From Mesorhizobium sp. Root102 (GTDB lineage: Bacteria > Pseudomonadota > Alphaproteobacteria > Rhizobiales > Rhizobiaceae): DNA of 64,000 nucleotides. The DNA is taken from contig NZ_LMCP01000034.1 in assembly GCF_001425625.1 (NCBI RefSeq), positions 16,550-80,549 on the forward strand, given 5' to 3'. Numbering within the stretch: position 1 is the first letter of the stretch; every line of letters starts with the position of its first letter. The notes under the pieces were generated by a model. The model saw only the letters and a list, made by a program, of their open reading frames with translations, did no database searches and was not told the origin of the DNA. The position numbers and the translations under genes were made by a program. Shown here piece after piece: positions 34,841 through 43,203 of the stretch.

Positions 34841-34859
34841 TGTATATACATGTACTGAT
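34841..34859 (+). promoter_or_regulatory. GntR/HutC-type operator C
   Basis: TGTATATACATGTACTGAT. The first 14 bases match the consensus and the last five are more divergent. It lies in the 109-bp gap between the regulator gene and the kinase gene, 49 bases before the kinase ATG. Confidence 0.6.
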
Positions 34860-34907
34860 GAGAATGGCTTCGTCCTCGACGGACGAACTGGCTGGAAGGA
34901 GTGACAG

Positions 34908-36200
34908 ATGACGCCGACACCCAGCCGCACGGCGCGGATCCGGGCTCTTGCACAACATGATGTTGCCGAAGCACAAAGCGCGCTGGCGGCGCTGCTGGGT
35001 GATCTGTTCGAGATGCGCCCCCACAACGTGCGCATCAACTTCGACAAATACAGCCTCAATTCCCTGAACGGCTTCTTCGAAGACGACGGCAAGGCCTACT
35101 TCTTCAAATTCCATCAGGAGGAACGGGAAGAGGCGATGACAGGCGAATATTACCGCGCCGAGATTCTGTCGCGCGCCGGCCTGCCGGTCGACCAACCCGT
35201 GCATATGTCGGCCCAGCCGGGCGAGCAGATCCTTGTCTATCGCCGCCGCACGGATCCGAGATTTTCGGACGTGCTGTTCGCGCTGGATGCCGAAGATGAT
35301 GCCGGCAAGCGCCGGGAGGCGGTTCTTGCCGAGCGCGACCTGTCCGCCAGGCTGCTCAAGGTCTATCTCGAGACGCTGCATCCGGTAACAGTCGAGGAGG
35401 TGGCGGCGGAGCCGATCCACAGGCTGTTTCATGAGCGGCTGATCGATGCCCATACGCGCTTGTCGCCAGGCGGCCGGTTGGCCGATTTCTATGTCGGCAA
35501 GCCGTTTGTCTTTCCCGGCGTGGAACTGGATTGGGATCGGTTTTCCCGGCTGAAGTTCGTCATCAATGGCCAGCACTATATCGACAGCGTGGGTACGCTT
35601 TTCGATGCCGCGGCTGTGCGCTTGCGGCCGGGCCGGCTTGCCGATGCGGGCGGCGTGGTGGCGCATGGCGACGCCCACAACGCCAATGTCTGGTACACGG
35701 AGAAGGCGGGGAGGGCGGAGTTGTCCTTCTTCGATCCCGCTTTTGCCGGCTCGCATATCCCGACGCTGCTGGCGGAGGTGAAGGCGACGTTCCACAACAT
35801 CTTCGCCCACCCGTTCTGGCTCTATGATCCGGCGGCCGCGACAGAGGTTTTTCGCGCCACGGCGCGGCTGGACGGAAACCTGCTCCATGTCGACATGGAC
35901 TGGGACCTGAGCCCTGTCCGTCGCGATCTGCTGGAGGTCAAGGCGACAGCGCTGTGGGGGCCATTGCTGCTGGAGCTCAAACGGCGCGGCATGCTTCCTG
36001 CCGATTGGCGGGCGGTGTTGCGGGCAGGGCTCTTTCTGTCGCCGACGCTGGTCATGAACCTGCGGGCCGGCGCGCGCAGCCACACACCGGTCTCCTCCCT
36101 CATTGCCTTTTCAGTCGCGGTCATGGTCGGCAGCGAACCCGTTGCCGGGGCCGATCGGGTGACCGATTTCCTCGACCTGATCGATCCGGAAAAGGCGTGA
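34908..36200 (+). CDS. Aminoglycoside phosphotransferase/choline kinase-like protein
   Basis: Predicted small-molecule kinase, 430 residues, not assigned to a named family. The catalytic loop reads VVAHGDAHNANVWY (His253, Asp255) and the metal site SFFDPAFAGSH (Asp276), as in APH/choline kinases (HGDxHxxN and D-x-G-like). The N-terminal lobe with FEDDGKAYFFKFHQEEREEA supplies a plausible ATP lysine. The C-terminal 100 residues are helical. Operator C precedes it, so it belongs to the GntR regulon. Phosphorylation of an imported alcohol or amino alcohol is a reasonable role but unproven. Confidence 0.65.
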   Translation: MTPTPSRTARIRALAQHDVAEAQSALAALLGDLFEMRPHNVRINFDKYSLNSLNGFFEDDGKAYFFKFHQEEREEAMTGEYYRAEILSRAGLPVDQPVHMSAQPGEQILVYRRRTDPRFSDVLFALDAEDDAGKRREAVLAERDLSARLLKVYLETLHPVTVEEVAAEPIHRLFHERLIDAHTRLSPGGRLADFYVGKPFVFPGVELDWDRFSRLKFVINGQHYIDSVGTLFDAAAVRLRPGRLADAGGVVAHGDAHNANVWYTEKAGRAELSFFDPAFAGSHIPTLLAEVKATFHNIFAHPFWLYDPAAATEVFRATARLDGNLLHVDMDWDLSPVRRDLLEVKATALWGPLLLELKRRGMLPADWRAVLRAGLFLSPTLVMNLRAGARSHTPVSSLIAFSVAVMVGSEPVAGADRVTDFLDLIDPEKA

Positions 36201-36263
36201 GTGATCGTCGTGGCGCGGCAGGCGGATGCACCCGGTCAAGGTGGAAATTGAGTCTTTCCAACT

Positions 36264-36318
36264 TGTATATGCATGTATGTATTTTAGCCTTGACATCCGC
36301 TCCCGCTGACGCTGAAAT
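36264..36318 (+). promoter_or_regulatory. GntR/HutC-type operator D with sigma70 promoter
   Basis: Operator TGTATATGCATGTATGTAT (36264-36282) is followed by TTGACA (36290-36295), a 17-base spacer and TGAAAT (36313-36318). The arrangement places the repressor just upstream of the -35 element. Transcription would start about 36325 and produce the structured leader before the ABC transporter. Confidence 0.6.
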
Positions 36319-36325
36319 ATCCTCG

Positions 36326-36432
36326 CACTTCACCATGAAGTGGCAGGTAAGACGCCGAGGCACAGTGCCGCAAGAGCAGAAACCCGCAGTCTCACCAGAC
36401 CGGTTACCTGGGTTAGAAAAAGCGGTCTGACC
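36326..36432 (+). ncRNA. Structured 5' leader of the NMT1-type ABC operon (possible riboswitch)
   Basis: Exact pairings: CACTTCA (36326-36332) with TGAAGTG (36336-36342); CAGGTAA (36344-36350) with TTACCTG (36404-36410), closing a 53-base domain; GGTTAGA (36411-36417) with TCTGACC (36426-36432), with one G-U pair. An alternative CAGACC (36396-36401) with GGTCTG (36424-36429) would compete with the last stem. A Shine-Dalgarno AAGGGG follows. I could not match it to a known riboswitch from memory. Confidence 0.45.
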
Positions 36433-36448
36433 ATCAAGGGGAACAAAG

Positions 36449-37459
36449 ATGATGCGTAACCTAACAGGACAATTCCGCGCGCTCGTGATGGCGGCCGCCA
36501 TCGGGCTCGCCGCCGCCCCGGCAGCCCACGCGGCCGATGCGGCCATTCCCACCACGCCCGAGGCAGGATCGTTCAAGATCGGCATCGAGCCGTGGCTTGG
36601 CTATGGGCAGTGGCATGTCGCAGAGGCCAAGGGCCTGTTCAAGACAAACGGGTTGACGGACGTCCAGATCGTCAATTTCGCCGAGGACAAGGACATCAAC
36701 GCAGCACTTGCAAGCGGCCAGCTCGACGCCGCCAACATCGCCACCCACACGGCGATGGGCATGGTTGCGGCCGGCCTGCCGGTGAAGATCGTGCTGCTGC
36801 TCGACGTCTCCATGACCGCCGACGCCATGATCGCCGGCAAGGACATCACCTCGATCAAGGACCTCCAGGGCAAGCAGGTCGCCTTCGAGGAAGGCACGAC
36901 GAGCGACATCCTGCTCAAATACGCACTCGCCAGGAACGGCATGTCGATCGACGACGTGAAGCCGGTTCCGATGCCGGCGTCCGATGCTGGCAGCGCCTTG
37001 ATCGCCGGCCAGGTGCCGGTCGCGGTGACCTATGAACCGTACCTCACCGTCGCCATGGCGCAGAACAAGGATCTCAAGCTGCTGTTCACCGCCGGCGAGG
37101 ATCCCGGCCTGATCAGCGACGTGCTGGTGGTGCGCGACGAGGTGATCAAGTCGCGGCCCGGCCAGGTGCTGGCGATGATCAAGAGCTGGGACGCGGCGCT
37201 CAAGGATTACAATGCCGACACGCCCGGCGGCCGCACCATCATCGCCAAGGCAGTCGGCTCGGACGTCAAGGACCTCAACACCGCCTTTGACGGCGTGCGC
37301 TACTACTCGCTCGCCGAAAACAAGACGGCGCTGACCGGCGACTTCACCACCAAGACCTTCGCCGATGTCGAAGCAGCCGCCAAGAACGCCAAGCTGCTGC
37401 AGGCCGACGTGACGCCGGAGCAGATGATCGACCCGTCCTTCGTCAAGGCGGCGGAATGA
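36449..37459 (+). CDS. NMT1/SsuA-family ABC transporter substrate-binding protein
   Basis: Periplasmic binding protein of 336 residues. A Sec signal covers about residues 1-29 (ending AAHA) and the type 2 fold starts FKIGIEPWLGYGQWHVAEAK. Family segments include LDAANIATHTAMGMVAAGLP and VAVTYEPYLTVAMAQ. The family binds sulfonates, pyrimidine or thiamine precursors, nitrile-type compounds and others, so the ligand cannot be named. Its expression is placed under operator D and a structured leader. Confidence 0.88.
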   Translation: MMRNLTGQFRALVMAAAIGLAAAPAAHAADAAIPTTPEAGSFKIGIEPWLGYGQWHVAEAKGLFKTNGLTDVQIVNFAEDKDINAALASGQLDAANIATHTAMGMVAAGLPVKIVLLLDVSMTADAMIAGKDITSIKDLQGKQVAFEEGTTSDILLKYALARNGMSIDDVKPVPMPASDAGSALIAGQVPVAVTYEPYLTVAMAQNKDLKLLFTAGEDPGLISDVLVVRDEVIKSRPGQVLAMIKSWDAALKDYNADTPGGRTIIAKAVGSDVKDLNTAFDGVRYYSLAENKTALTGDFTTKTFADVEAAAKNAKLLQADVTPEQMIDPSFVKAAE

Positions 37460-37475
37460 CCAAGGCCGGATCGCG

Positions 37476-38351
37476 GTGGTGACGCAGATGTCCGGGGAGC
37501 CCCCCGCGAAAACGGCTCCGGCGCCCTCCGCGCCAGGCCCCACCGCGAAACAGGCGAGGCGCCGCCGATCCTCCGGGATCGGCGTGCCCATCGCCAGGTC
37601 GCGCTTCCTGACCATCGCGGTGGCCGTGTTCGTCGGGCTCGGCCTTGCATGGTGGGCTGCGACCGGACTGGGATTGGTAAAGGCGATCTTCCTGCCGTCG
37701 CCGGGCAGTGTCGCTATGCAGATCGCCAAGCTCGCGACCGACGGCACGTTGTGGCTGGATCTCAAAGCCTCGATGTACCGCATTTCCATCGGCTTCCTCA
37801 TCGCCTCGGCACTGTCGATACCGATCGGCGTGCTGATCGGCAGTTTCCGCTCCTGGGAAGCGGCCATCGAGCCTCTGGTGGATTTCATCCGCTACATGCC
37901 GGTCGTCGCTTTCGTGCCGCTCTCCATCCTGTGGGCGGGCACCGGCGATTCGCAGAAGTTCCTGATCATCTTCATCGGCACCTTCTTCCAGCAGGTGCTG
38001 ATGATCATGGACAATGTGAAACGGGTTCCAGCCGATTTCATCGGCCTTGGGCGCACGCTCGGCCTGCCGGATCGCAAGATCCTGACGCGCATCGTCGTGC
38101 CCAGCGCCTTGCCGGGCATCTGGGATACGCTGCGCATCAGCCTGGGCTGGGCATGGACCTGGCTGGTGCTGGCCGAACTCGTCGCCGCGACATCGGGGCT
38201 CGGCTATCGCATCACCGTGTCGCAGCGCTATTTCCAGACCAACACCATCATCGGCTACATCCTGCTGCTTGGCCTGCTCGGCCTCATCACCGATCAGGTG
38301 ATGAAGGCGCTGGAAAAGGTGCTGTTCAAGCAAGAGGGCCGCTCGCAATGA
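37476..38351 (+). CDS. ABC transporter permease (SsuC/TauC-like)
   Basis: Inner-membrane permease of 291 residues with a polar, Pro/Ala-rich first 45 residues and six membrane segments. The EAA loop reads FIGLGRTLGLPDRKILTRIV. Start choice is uncertain between GTG 37476 and ATG 37488; neither has a strong ribosome site. The gene lies between the binding-protein and ATPase genes. Confidence 0.88.
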   Translation: MVTQMSGEPPAKTAPAPSAPGPTAKQARRRRSSGIGVPIARSRFLTIAVAVFVGLGLAWWAATGLGLVKAIFLPSPGSVAMQIAKLATDGTLWLDLKASMYRISIGFLIASALSIPIGVLIGSFRSWEAAIEPLVDFIRYMPVVAFVPLSILWAGTGDSQKFLIIFIGTFFQQVLMIMDNVKRVPADFIGLGRTLGLPDRKILTRIVVPSALPGIWDTLRISLGWAWTWLVLAELVAATSGLGYRITVSQRYFQTNTIIGYILLLGLLGLITDQVMKALEKVLFKQEGRSQ

Positions 38352-38361
38352 TGTCCAGCCG

Positions 38362-39144
38362 ATGAGCGCCCCCAAATTGCGGATCGCCGGTCTGCACAAG
38401 AGCTTCGGCACCGGCGAGCGGCACACGCAAGTGCTGCGCGATATCAACCTCGATCTTGCCGACAACGAGTTTGTCTCCCTCGTCGGCACGTCGGGCTGCG
38501 GCAAGAGCACGCTGCTGTCGATTGTGGCCGGACTGCAGGATTTCGACGCCGGCGAGCTCAGCATCGACGGCGCGCCGATCCTGCAGCCGGGTCTCGATCG
38601 TGGCGTCGTCTTCCAGTCCTACACGCTGCTTCCCTGGCTGACGGCGCGGCAGAACATCGAATTTGCCCTCAAGGCCGCCGGTTACGATCGCCCGACCTGC
38701 CGCAGGATCGCGCTGGAGCATCTCGAACTCGTCAAGCTGTCCGACAGCGCCGACCGCTATCCGGCCGAACTCTCGGGCGGCATGAAACAGCGCGTCGCCA
38801 TTGCGCGTGCGCTTTCCTACCGCCCCAAGATGCTGTTGATGGACGAGCCCTTCGGCGCGCTCGATGCCTTGACCCGGCATCAGATGCAGGAACTGCTGAC
38901 CCAGATCTGGGAGGAACACAGGTTGACCGTCCTGTTTGTCACCCATGACGTGGAAGAGGCTGTCTATCTGTCGGACCGCATCGTCGTCATGGGGATCGGC
39001 CCGGGACGCATCACGCAGACCTTCAACGTCGATATCGAGCGCCCGCGCCGCGAAGAGGTGATGGAAAGCCCTGCATTCATGGATCTGCAACGCGGCGTGC
39101 ACAAGGCCATTCGCGAGGGTTCAAAACGCCTCGAAATGGCGTAG
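38362..39144 (+). CDS. ABC transporter ATP-binding protein (SsuB/TauB-like)
   Basis: ATPase subunit of 260 residues with Walker A GTSGCGKST, Q-loop VFQSYTLLPWLTARQN, signature LSGGMKQRVAIARAL and Walker B LLMDEPFGALDALT. The order binding protein, permease, ATPase is the usual one for nitrate/sulfonate/taurine-type importers. It ends the GntR-linked region. The stop is the start of a hairpin (39144-39178) that separates it from the convergent exporter gene. Confidence 0.92.
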   Translation: MSAPKLRIAGLHKSFGTGERHTQVLRDINLDLADNEFVSLVGTSGCGKSTLLSIVAGLQDFDAGELSIDGAPILQPGLDRGVVFQSYTLLPWLTARQNIEFALKAAGYDRPTCRRIALEHLELVKLSDSADRYPAELSGGMKQRVAIARALSYRPKMLLMDEPFGALDALTRHQMQELLTQIWEEHRLTVLFVTHDVEEAVYLSDRIVVMGIGPGRITQTFNVDIERPRREEVMESPAFMDLQRGVHKAIREGSKRLEMA

Positions 39145-39178
39145 GTGCCCGCGGTCACTTGCCGGCTCTCGGGGCACC
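39144..39178. terminator. Candidate bidirectional transcription end between convergent genes
   Basis: GGTGCCC (39144-39150) can pair with GGGCACC (39172-39178) around a 21-base loop that contains further GC pairing. It fills almost the whole gap between convergent genes. No T-run is seen on the plus strand, so the assignment is tentative. Confidence 0.4.
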
Positions 39179-39180
39179 AT

Positions 39181-41074
39181 TCACGTCGCCTTGCCGACGG
39201 CCGCATCCAGTTCCAGCTCGCCTTCGGAAATGTCGTCGAAGGAGGCGTAGTTCATGTTGTAGAGGCGGGCGTAGAGGCCTTTTCTGGCCATCAGTTGTTC
39301 GTGGTTGCCGCATTCGACGATCTCGCCGTTCTGCAAGACGATGATGCGGTCGGCGCCGCGGATGGTGGCCAGACGGTGGGCGATGACCAGCCCGGTACGG
39401 CCTTCCAGCAGCGTGATCAACGCCTTCTGGATCAGCATCTCGGTGTAGGAATCGATGCTGGCCGTGGCTTCGTCGAGCACCAGGATCTTTGCATCCGCCA
39501 CCAGTGCGCGCGCAAAACTGATCAGCTGGCGCTGGCCGAGCGAGAGGTTGCCGCCGCGCTGTTCGAGTTCGGTGTCGTAGCCATCGGGCAAGTTCTCGAT
39601 GAAGTCGTGCGCGCCAACCGCCTGTGCGGCGCGCACCACCTTCTCGCGGCTGGCCGATGTCTTGTGGTAGCGGATGTTTTCCAACACCGAGCCGGAGAAC
39701 AGGAACGGCTCCTGCAGCACCATCGCGACCTGATCGCCAAGCGAATCCTGCGTCAGGTCACGCACGTCGTGGCCGCCGACCAGAACCTCACCCGACCAGA
39801 CATCGTAGAAGCGGTGCACCAGCGCCATCGAGCTCGACTTACCCGATCCAGGGGCCGACTAGGGCCACGGTCTCGCCCGGATTGACGCGAAAGGAGATGT
39901 TCTTCAGCACCGGCTGGTTCGGCCGGTAGCCGAAGGTGACGTTCCTGAACTCGACCGAGCCGTCCATGTCGCGCGACAGCGCTACCGCGCCTTGCCTGTC
40001 GCTGACGTCGACCGGCACGTCGAGCACTTCGGAGATGCGCTGGCCTGAAGCCATGGCGCGTTGCATGACGCTGTACTGCATGGTCAGCGAGCGGATCGGG
40101 TCGAAGAAGCGCTGGATGTAGAACAGGAACGCCACCATGACGCCGATGTCGAGGCTGTGCGACAGCACCATCGATCCGCCGACGACGATGACGGTGGCCA
40201 TGGCGATGCCGGTCAGCGTGTCGACGATCGGCACCATCACCTGTGCGTATTTCGCCGAGGTCAAATGGGCATTGAGGTTGGCCAGCACCTTCTCGTCATA
40301 AAGGTCGAAATTGACGTGCTGGCGCTCCAGGCTCTGCACCGTGCGCACGCCATGGATGCCTTCGGCCAGCGCGCCGTTGGCGATGGAATTGGTTTCGTGC
40401 GCGGCCATGAAGGCGACCTTGGCGCGCGGCAGCCAGAACAGGCGCACGATGAACAGCACCGGCATGGTCGACAGCGTCAGCAGCCCGAGCCGGAAATCCA
40501 GCCACAAAAGCACGCTGACGATGCCAAACAACAGCACGATGTCGCCCACCGACATCACCGATGTCTCCAGGAATTCCTGCATCGAATTGACGTCGCCCTG
40601 CAGGCGCGACATCAGCCGGCCGACCTCGGTCTTGTCCATGAAGCTCAGCGAGACCCGCTGCAGATGGCTGAACATGGCGCGGCGCAGGTCGGACAGGACA
40701 TTCTCGGCCACCTTGCCGACGACGCTTTCCTGCACATAGCTGGCGGCATAGTTGATGAGGATGATTGCTGAGAAAGCGCCGATCGCTGCGATCATCACCG
40801 ACTGGTCGAGCCTGCCTTTAGTCATGCCGTGGTCGATGGCGTAGCGGATGACCAGCGGGATCGCCAGTTGCGTCAGCGTGAACACCAGCACCGCTGCGAC
40901 CGAGATGAAGATCCGGCTCTGATACGGCTTCACGAAGCTCCAGATGCGCCTGATGATGCGCGGGTCGTAGGCCTTGCCGAAGACCTCTTCCTCGTCGCGG
41001 TGCGAGCCGACGACAGCCTTTGTCGGCCGGCCGCTGGTATCTTCCTTGTCGTCGTCGCTCTGTGTCGACATCAC
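39181..41074 (-). pseudogene. ABC exporter ATP-binding/permease protein, frameshifted in Walker A
   Basis: Half-transporter with six membrane segments and an ATPase, normally about 630 residues, here split. Frame 1 (41074-39839, 411 residues) holds the membrane domain and ends GETVALVGPWIG. Frame 2 (39828-39181, 215 residues) continues MALVHRFYDV with Q-loop, signature LSLGQRQLISFARAL and LVLDEATAS. Two missing bases near 39850, inside the GxxGxGKS P-loop, explain the break. Everything else is intact, so the lesion is recent or a sequencing error. It would pair with the exporter encoded at 41120-43039, which lies upstream in the same direction. Confidence 0.8.
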
Positions 41075-41119
41075 GCGGCTCTATCTCTTTAGTTTTCGCG
41101 CAATTCCCAAGGGAAAGCG

Positions 41120-43039
41120 CTACGCGCTTTTCCCGGGAAAACCGGTTTCCACTTTTCCTGAAATTGCTCCCGCCGCGACAGGCCGGTCATCGTCCGGCCG
41201 CAGCTGTAAATCGTAGAGCGCGCGATAGCGCCCACTGAGCGCCAGCAATTCCTCATGCGTGCCGCGCTCGACGATCCGGCCGTTCTCGACGAACAGTATC
41301 TGGTCGGCATGCATCAGCGAGCTCAGCCTGTGCGAAATGATCAGCGTGACGCGGTCCTTGGCGAAGCGCTTCATCGCCGCCCGGATGCGCTGCTCGGTGC
41401 CGGCGTCTATTGCCGCGGTCGAATCGTCGAAGACCAGCACCGATGGCCGCAACATCAGGCTGCGGGCGATGGTCAGGCGCTGCCGCTGGCCGCCGGAAAG
41501 CGATGCGCCGCGTTCGCCGACGACCGTGGTGTAGCCCGCCGGGAGCCCGATGATGTAGTTGTGCAGCTGGGCGTACTCGGCCGCCTGCCCAATGCGGGTC
41601 TCGCGCGCCCAGGGATTGCCGTAGGCGATGTTGTTCTCGATCGAGGTGGTGAACAGGAACGCATCCTGCTGCACGACGCCGACCGCCTTGCGCAGCGATT
41701 TCAGCGTCACCTCACGGATGTCCTGGCCGTCGATGGTGATCGCACCTGACGTGACGTCGTAGAAGCGCGGGATCAGATGCGCGATGGTCGACTTGCCGCT
41801 ACCCGGAGGGCCGACAATCCCGACGGTTTCGCCGGACCTCGCCTCGAAGGAGATGCCGGACAGCGTCGGGCGATCGCCCGCCCCCTCATAGCGGAAGCCG
41901 ACATTGTCGAAGCGCAGCACGCCGTCGGTGACGACGAGGTCCCTGGCGCCGGGCGCGTCCTCGATGTCGAGTTCGGCGTCGAGCAGTTCGAACAGCCGCG
42001 TGCCGCAGGTCGAGGCGCGCGCGAAGGAGTTGACCATCAGGCCGAGCTGGCGCACCGGCATCTGCAGGATGGTCATGAAGGTGAGGAACTGGGCCAGCGT
42101 GCCGACGCTGATCTGGTCTGCGATCACCTTCTGGCCGCCGAACCAGAGCACCAGCCCCATGGCGGCCAGGAACGAGAAGTTCATGGCGCTGGTGTTCGAG
42201 ACGCGGATGTCGACGCGCTGATTGGCAAGTTCCAGCGCCGACAGCTTGGCGCGGTCGAATTTTTCGAGCTCATGCCGCTGTGCCGCGAAGGCCCGCACGA
42301 CGCGGATGCCGCCGAGGTTCTCGTCCATCACCCGGCTCAGCACCGACAGGCGCTCCTGCAAAGTCAGCCAGGTGCTGCGCAACTTGAGCTGGGTGACTGA
42401 GGACCGCCAGGCAACGAACGGCACAAAACTCAGGCTGAGCAGCCCGAGTACGAGATCGGTGCTGATCAGCAGGTAGGCGCCGACGCCGATCAGTACGCCG
42501 AGCAGGACGACGCGCAGGATGCCGGTGGAAAAGAACATGCGCACGCCGTCGAGATCGAGCAGGCCAAGCGTGATCAGATCGCCGGTGTGGACCCTGTCGT
42601 GGTAGGCGAAGCTCAGGCGCTGGATCTTCTCGTAGAAGGCCAGGCGCAGTTCGTAGCCGGTGCGGTGGCCGACGGCCTCGCCATAGTAGTTCTGCGCCAT
42701 AGTGAAGAGACCGCGCAGGATGCTGACGACGAGCAGCGTCAGCGCCGTGTTCCACAGCGCCTGCTCCGCCGCGGTTCCGGCACCCGCGGCCATCACGCCC
42801 TGTGCCTGGTCGATGGCACGTCCCAGCAGGCGCGGAATGAAAAGCTGCAGCGTCGCGGCGATGAAGGTCGAGACGATGGTGATGCCGACCTGCCAGGGAT
42901 GGCGCAGCGTCATGCGCACGATGCGGAGCAAGGTGCTGAGACCCTTGCCCCAGGAGGCTTCCGCTACATGAGCAAACGATTTCCCGCGCTCCGGCGCGCC
43001 GCCGATTGCTTGCGTGTTCAAGGGAAATATCCAAACCAA
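41120..43039 (-). CDS. ABC transporter ATP-binding/permease protein (multidrug/lipid exporter type)
   Basis: Exporter half-transporter of 639 residues. The membrane domain spans about residues 45-340. The ATPase carries Walker A GPPGSGKST, signature LSGGQRQRLTIARSL and a Walker B LVFDDSTAAID in which Glu is replaced by Ser after Asp-Asp. That loss of the catalytic Glu is typical of the degenerate half of heterodimeric exporters and implies that the frameshifted neighbour supplied the active site. The last about 12 residues (GKVETGFPGKSA) are encoded by an interspersed repeat. The first 40 residues may be too long. Confidence 0.88.
   Translation of the reverse strand: MVWIFPLNTQAIGGAPERGKSFAHVAEASWGKGLSTLLRIVRMTLRHPWQVGITIVSTFIAATLQLFIPRLLGRAIDQAQGVMAAGAGTAAEQALWNTALTLLVVSILRGLFTMAQNYYGEAVGHRTGYELRLAFYEKIQRLSFAYHDRVHTGDLITLGLLDLDGVRMFFSTGILRVVLLGVLIGVGAYLLISTDLVLGLLSLSFVPFVAWRSSVTQLKLRSTWLTLQERLSVLSRVMDENLGGIRVVRAFAAQRHELEKFDRAKLSALELANQRVDIRVSNTSAMNFSFLAAMGLVLWFGGQKVIADQISVGTLAQFLTFMTILQMPVRQLGLMVNSFARASTCGTRLFELLDAELDIEDAPGARDLVVTDGVLRFDNVGFRYEGAGDRPTLSGISFEARSGETVGIVGPPGSGKSTIAHLIPRFYDVTSGAITIDGQDIREVTLKSLRKAVGVVQQDAFLFTTSIENNIAYGNPWARETRIGQAAEYAQLHNYIIGLPAGYTTVVGERGASLSGGQRQRLTIARSLMLRPSVLVFDDSTAAIDAGTEQRIRAAMKRFAKDRVTLIISHRLSSLMHADQILFVENGRIVERGTHEELLALSGRYRALYDLQLRPDDDRPVAAGAISGKVETGFPGKSA
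41124..41160. repeat. Interspersed repeat forming the 3' end of the ABC exporter gene
   Basis: The core AAAACCGGTTTCCACTTTTC is the inverted counterpart of the element between nirB and nirD (10180-10204). Here it lies inside the coding end of the exporter and next to a hairpin GGGAAAGCGC (41111-41120) with GCGCTTTTCCC. Confidence 0.6.
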
Positions 43040-43203
43040 TCCGGAGGTTAGCCCGGACTAATAAAGCGACTCATTCAGATGGCGCGATGTTACGCGTGTC
43101 CGAGTTGACCGTTCAAGAGCCAATTCTGACATCGCACTGTGCCTGATCCAGACGTGCCGGAAATCTCTTTTGCATTGAAGCCTGACGCGCATCCTTATAT
43201 CGC

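Noticed and set aside
36326..36432. Cobalamin or thiamine riboswitch in the leader of the ABC operon
   Set aside because: The conserved boxes of both classes (for thiamine CTGAGA, for cobalamin the GCCACTG box) are not found.
30689..39144. Reading the cluster as a sulfopropanediol (DHPS) pathway HpsN-HpsO-HpsP with a sulfonate transporter
   Set aside because: The mix of HisD-like, SDR and Zn-dehydrogenase genes fits at first sight, but the HisD-like protein lacks the Gln and Asp zinc ligands kept by HpsN, and no sulfolactate lyase gene is present. It remains a weaker alternative.
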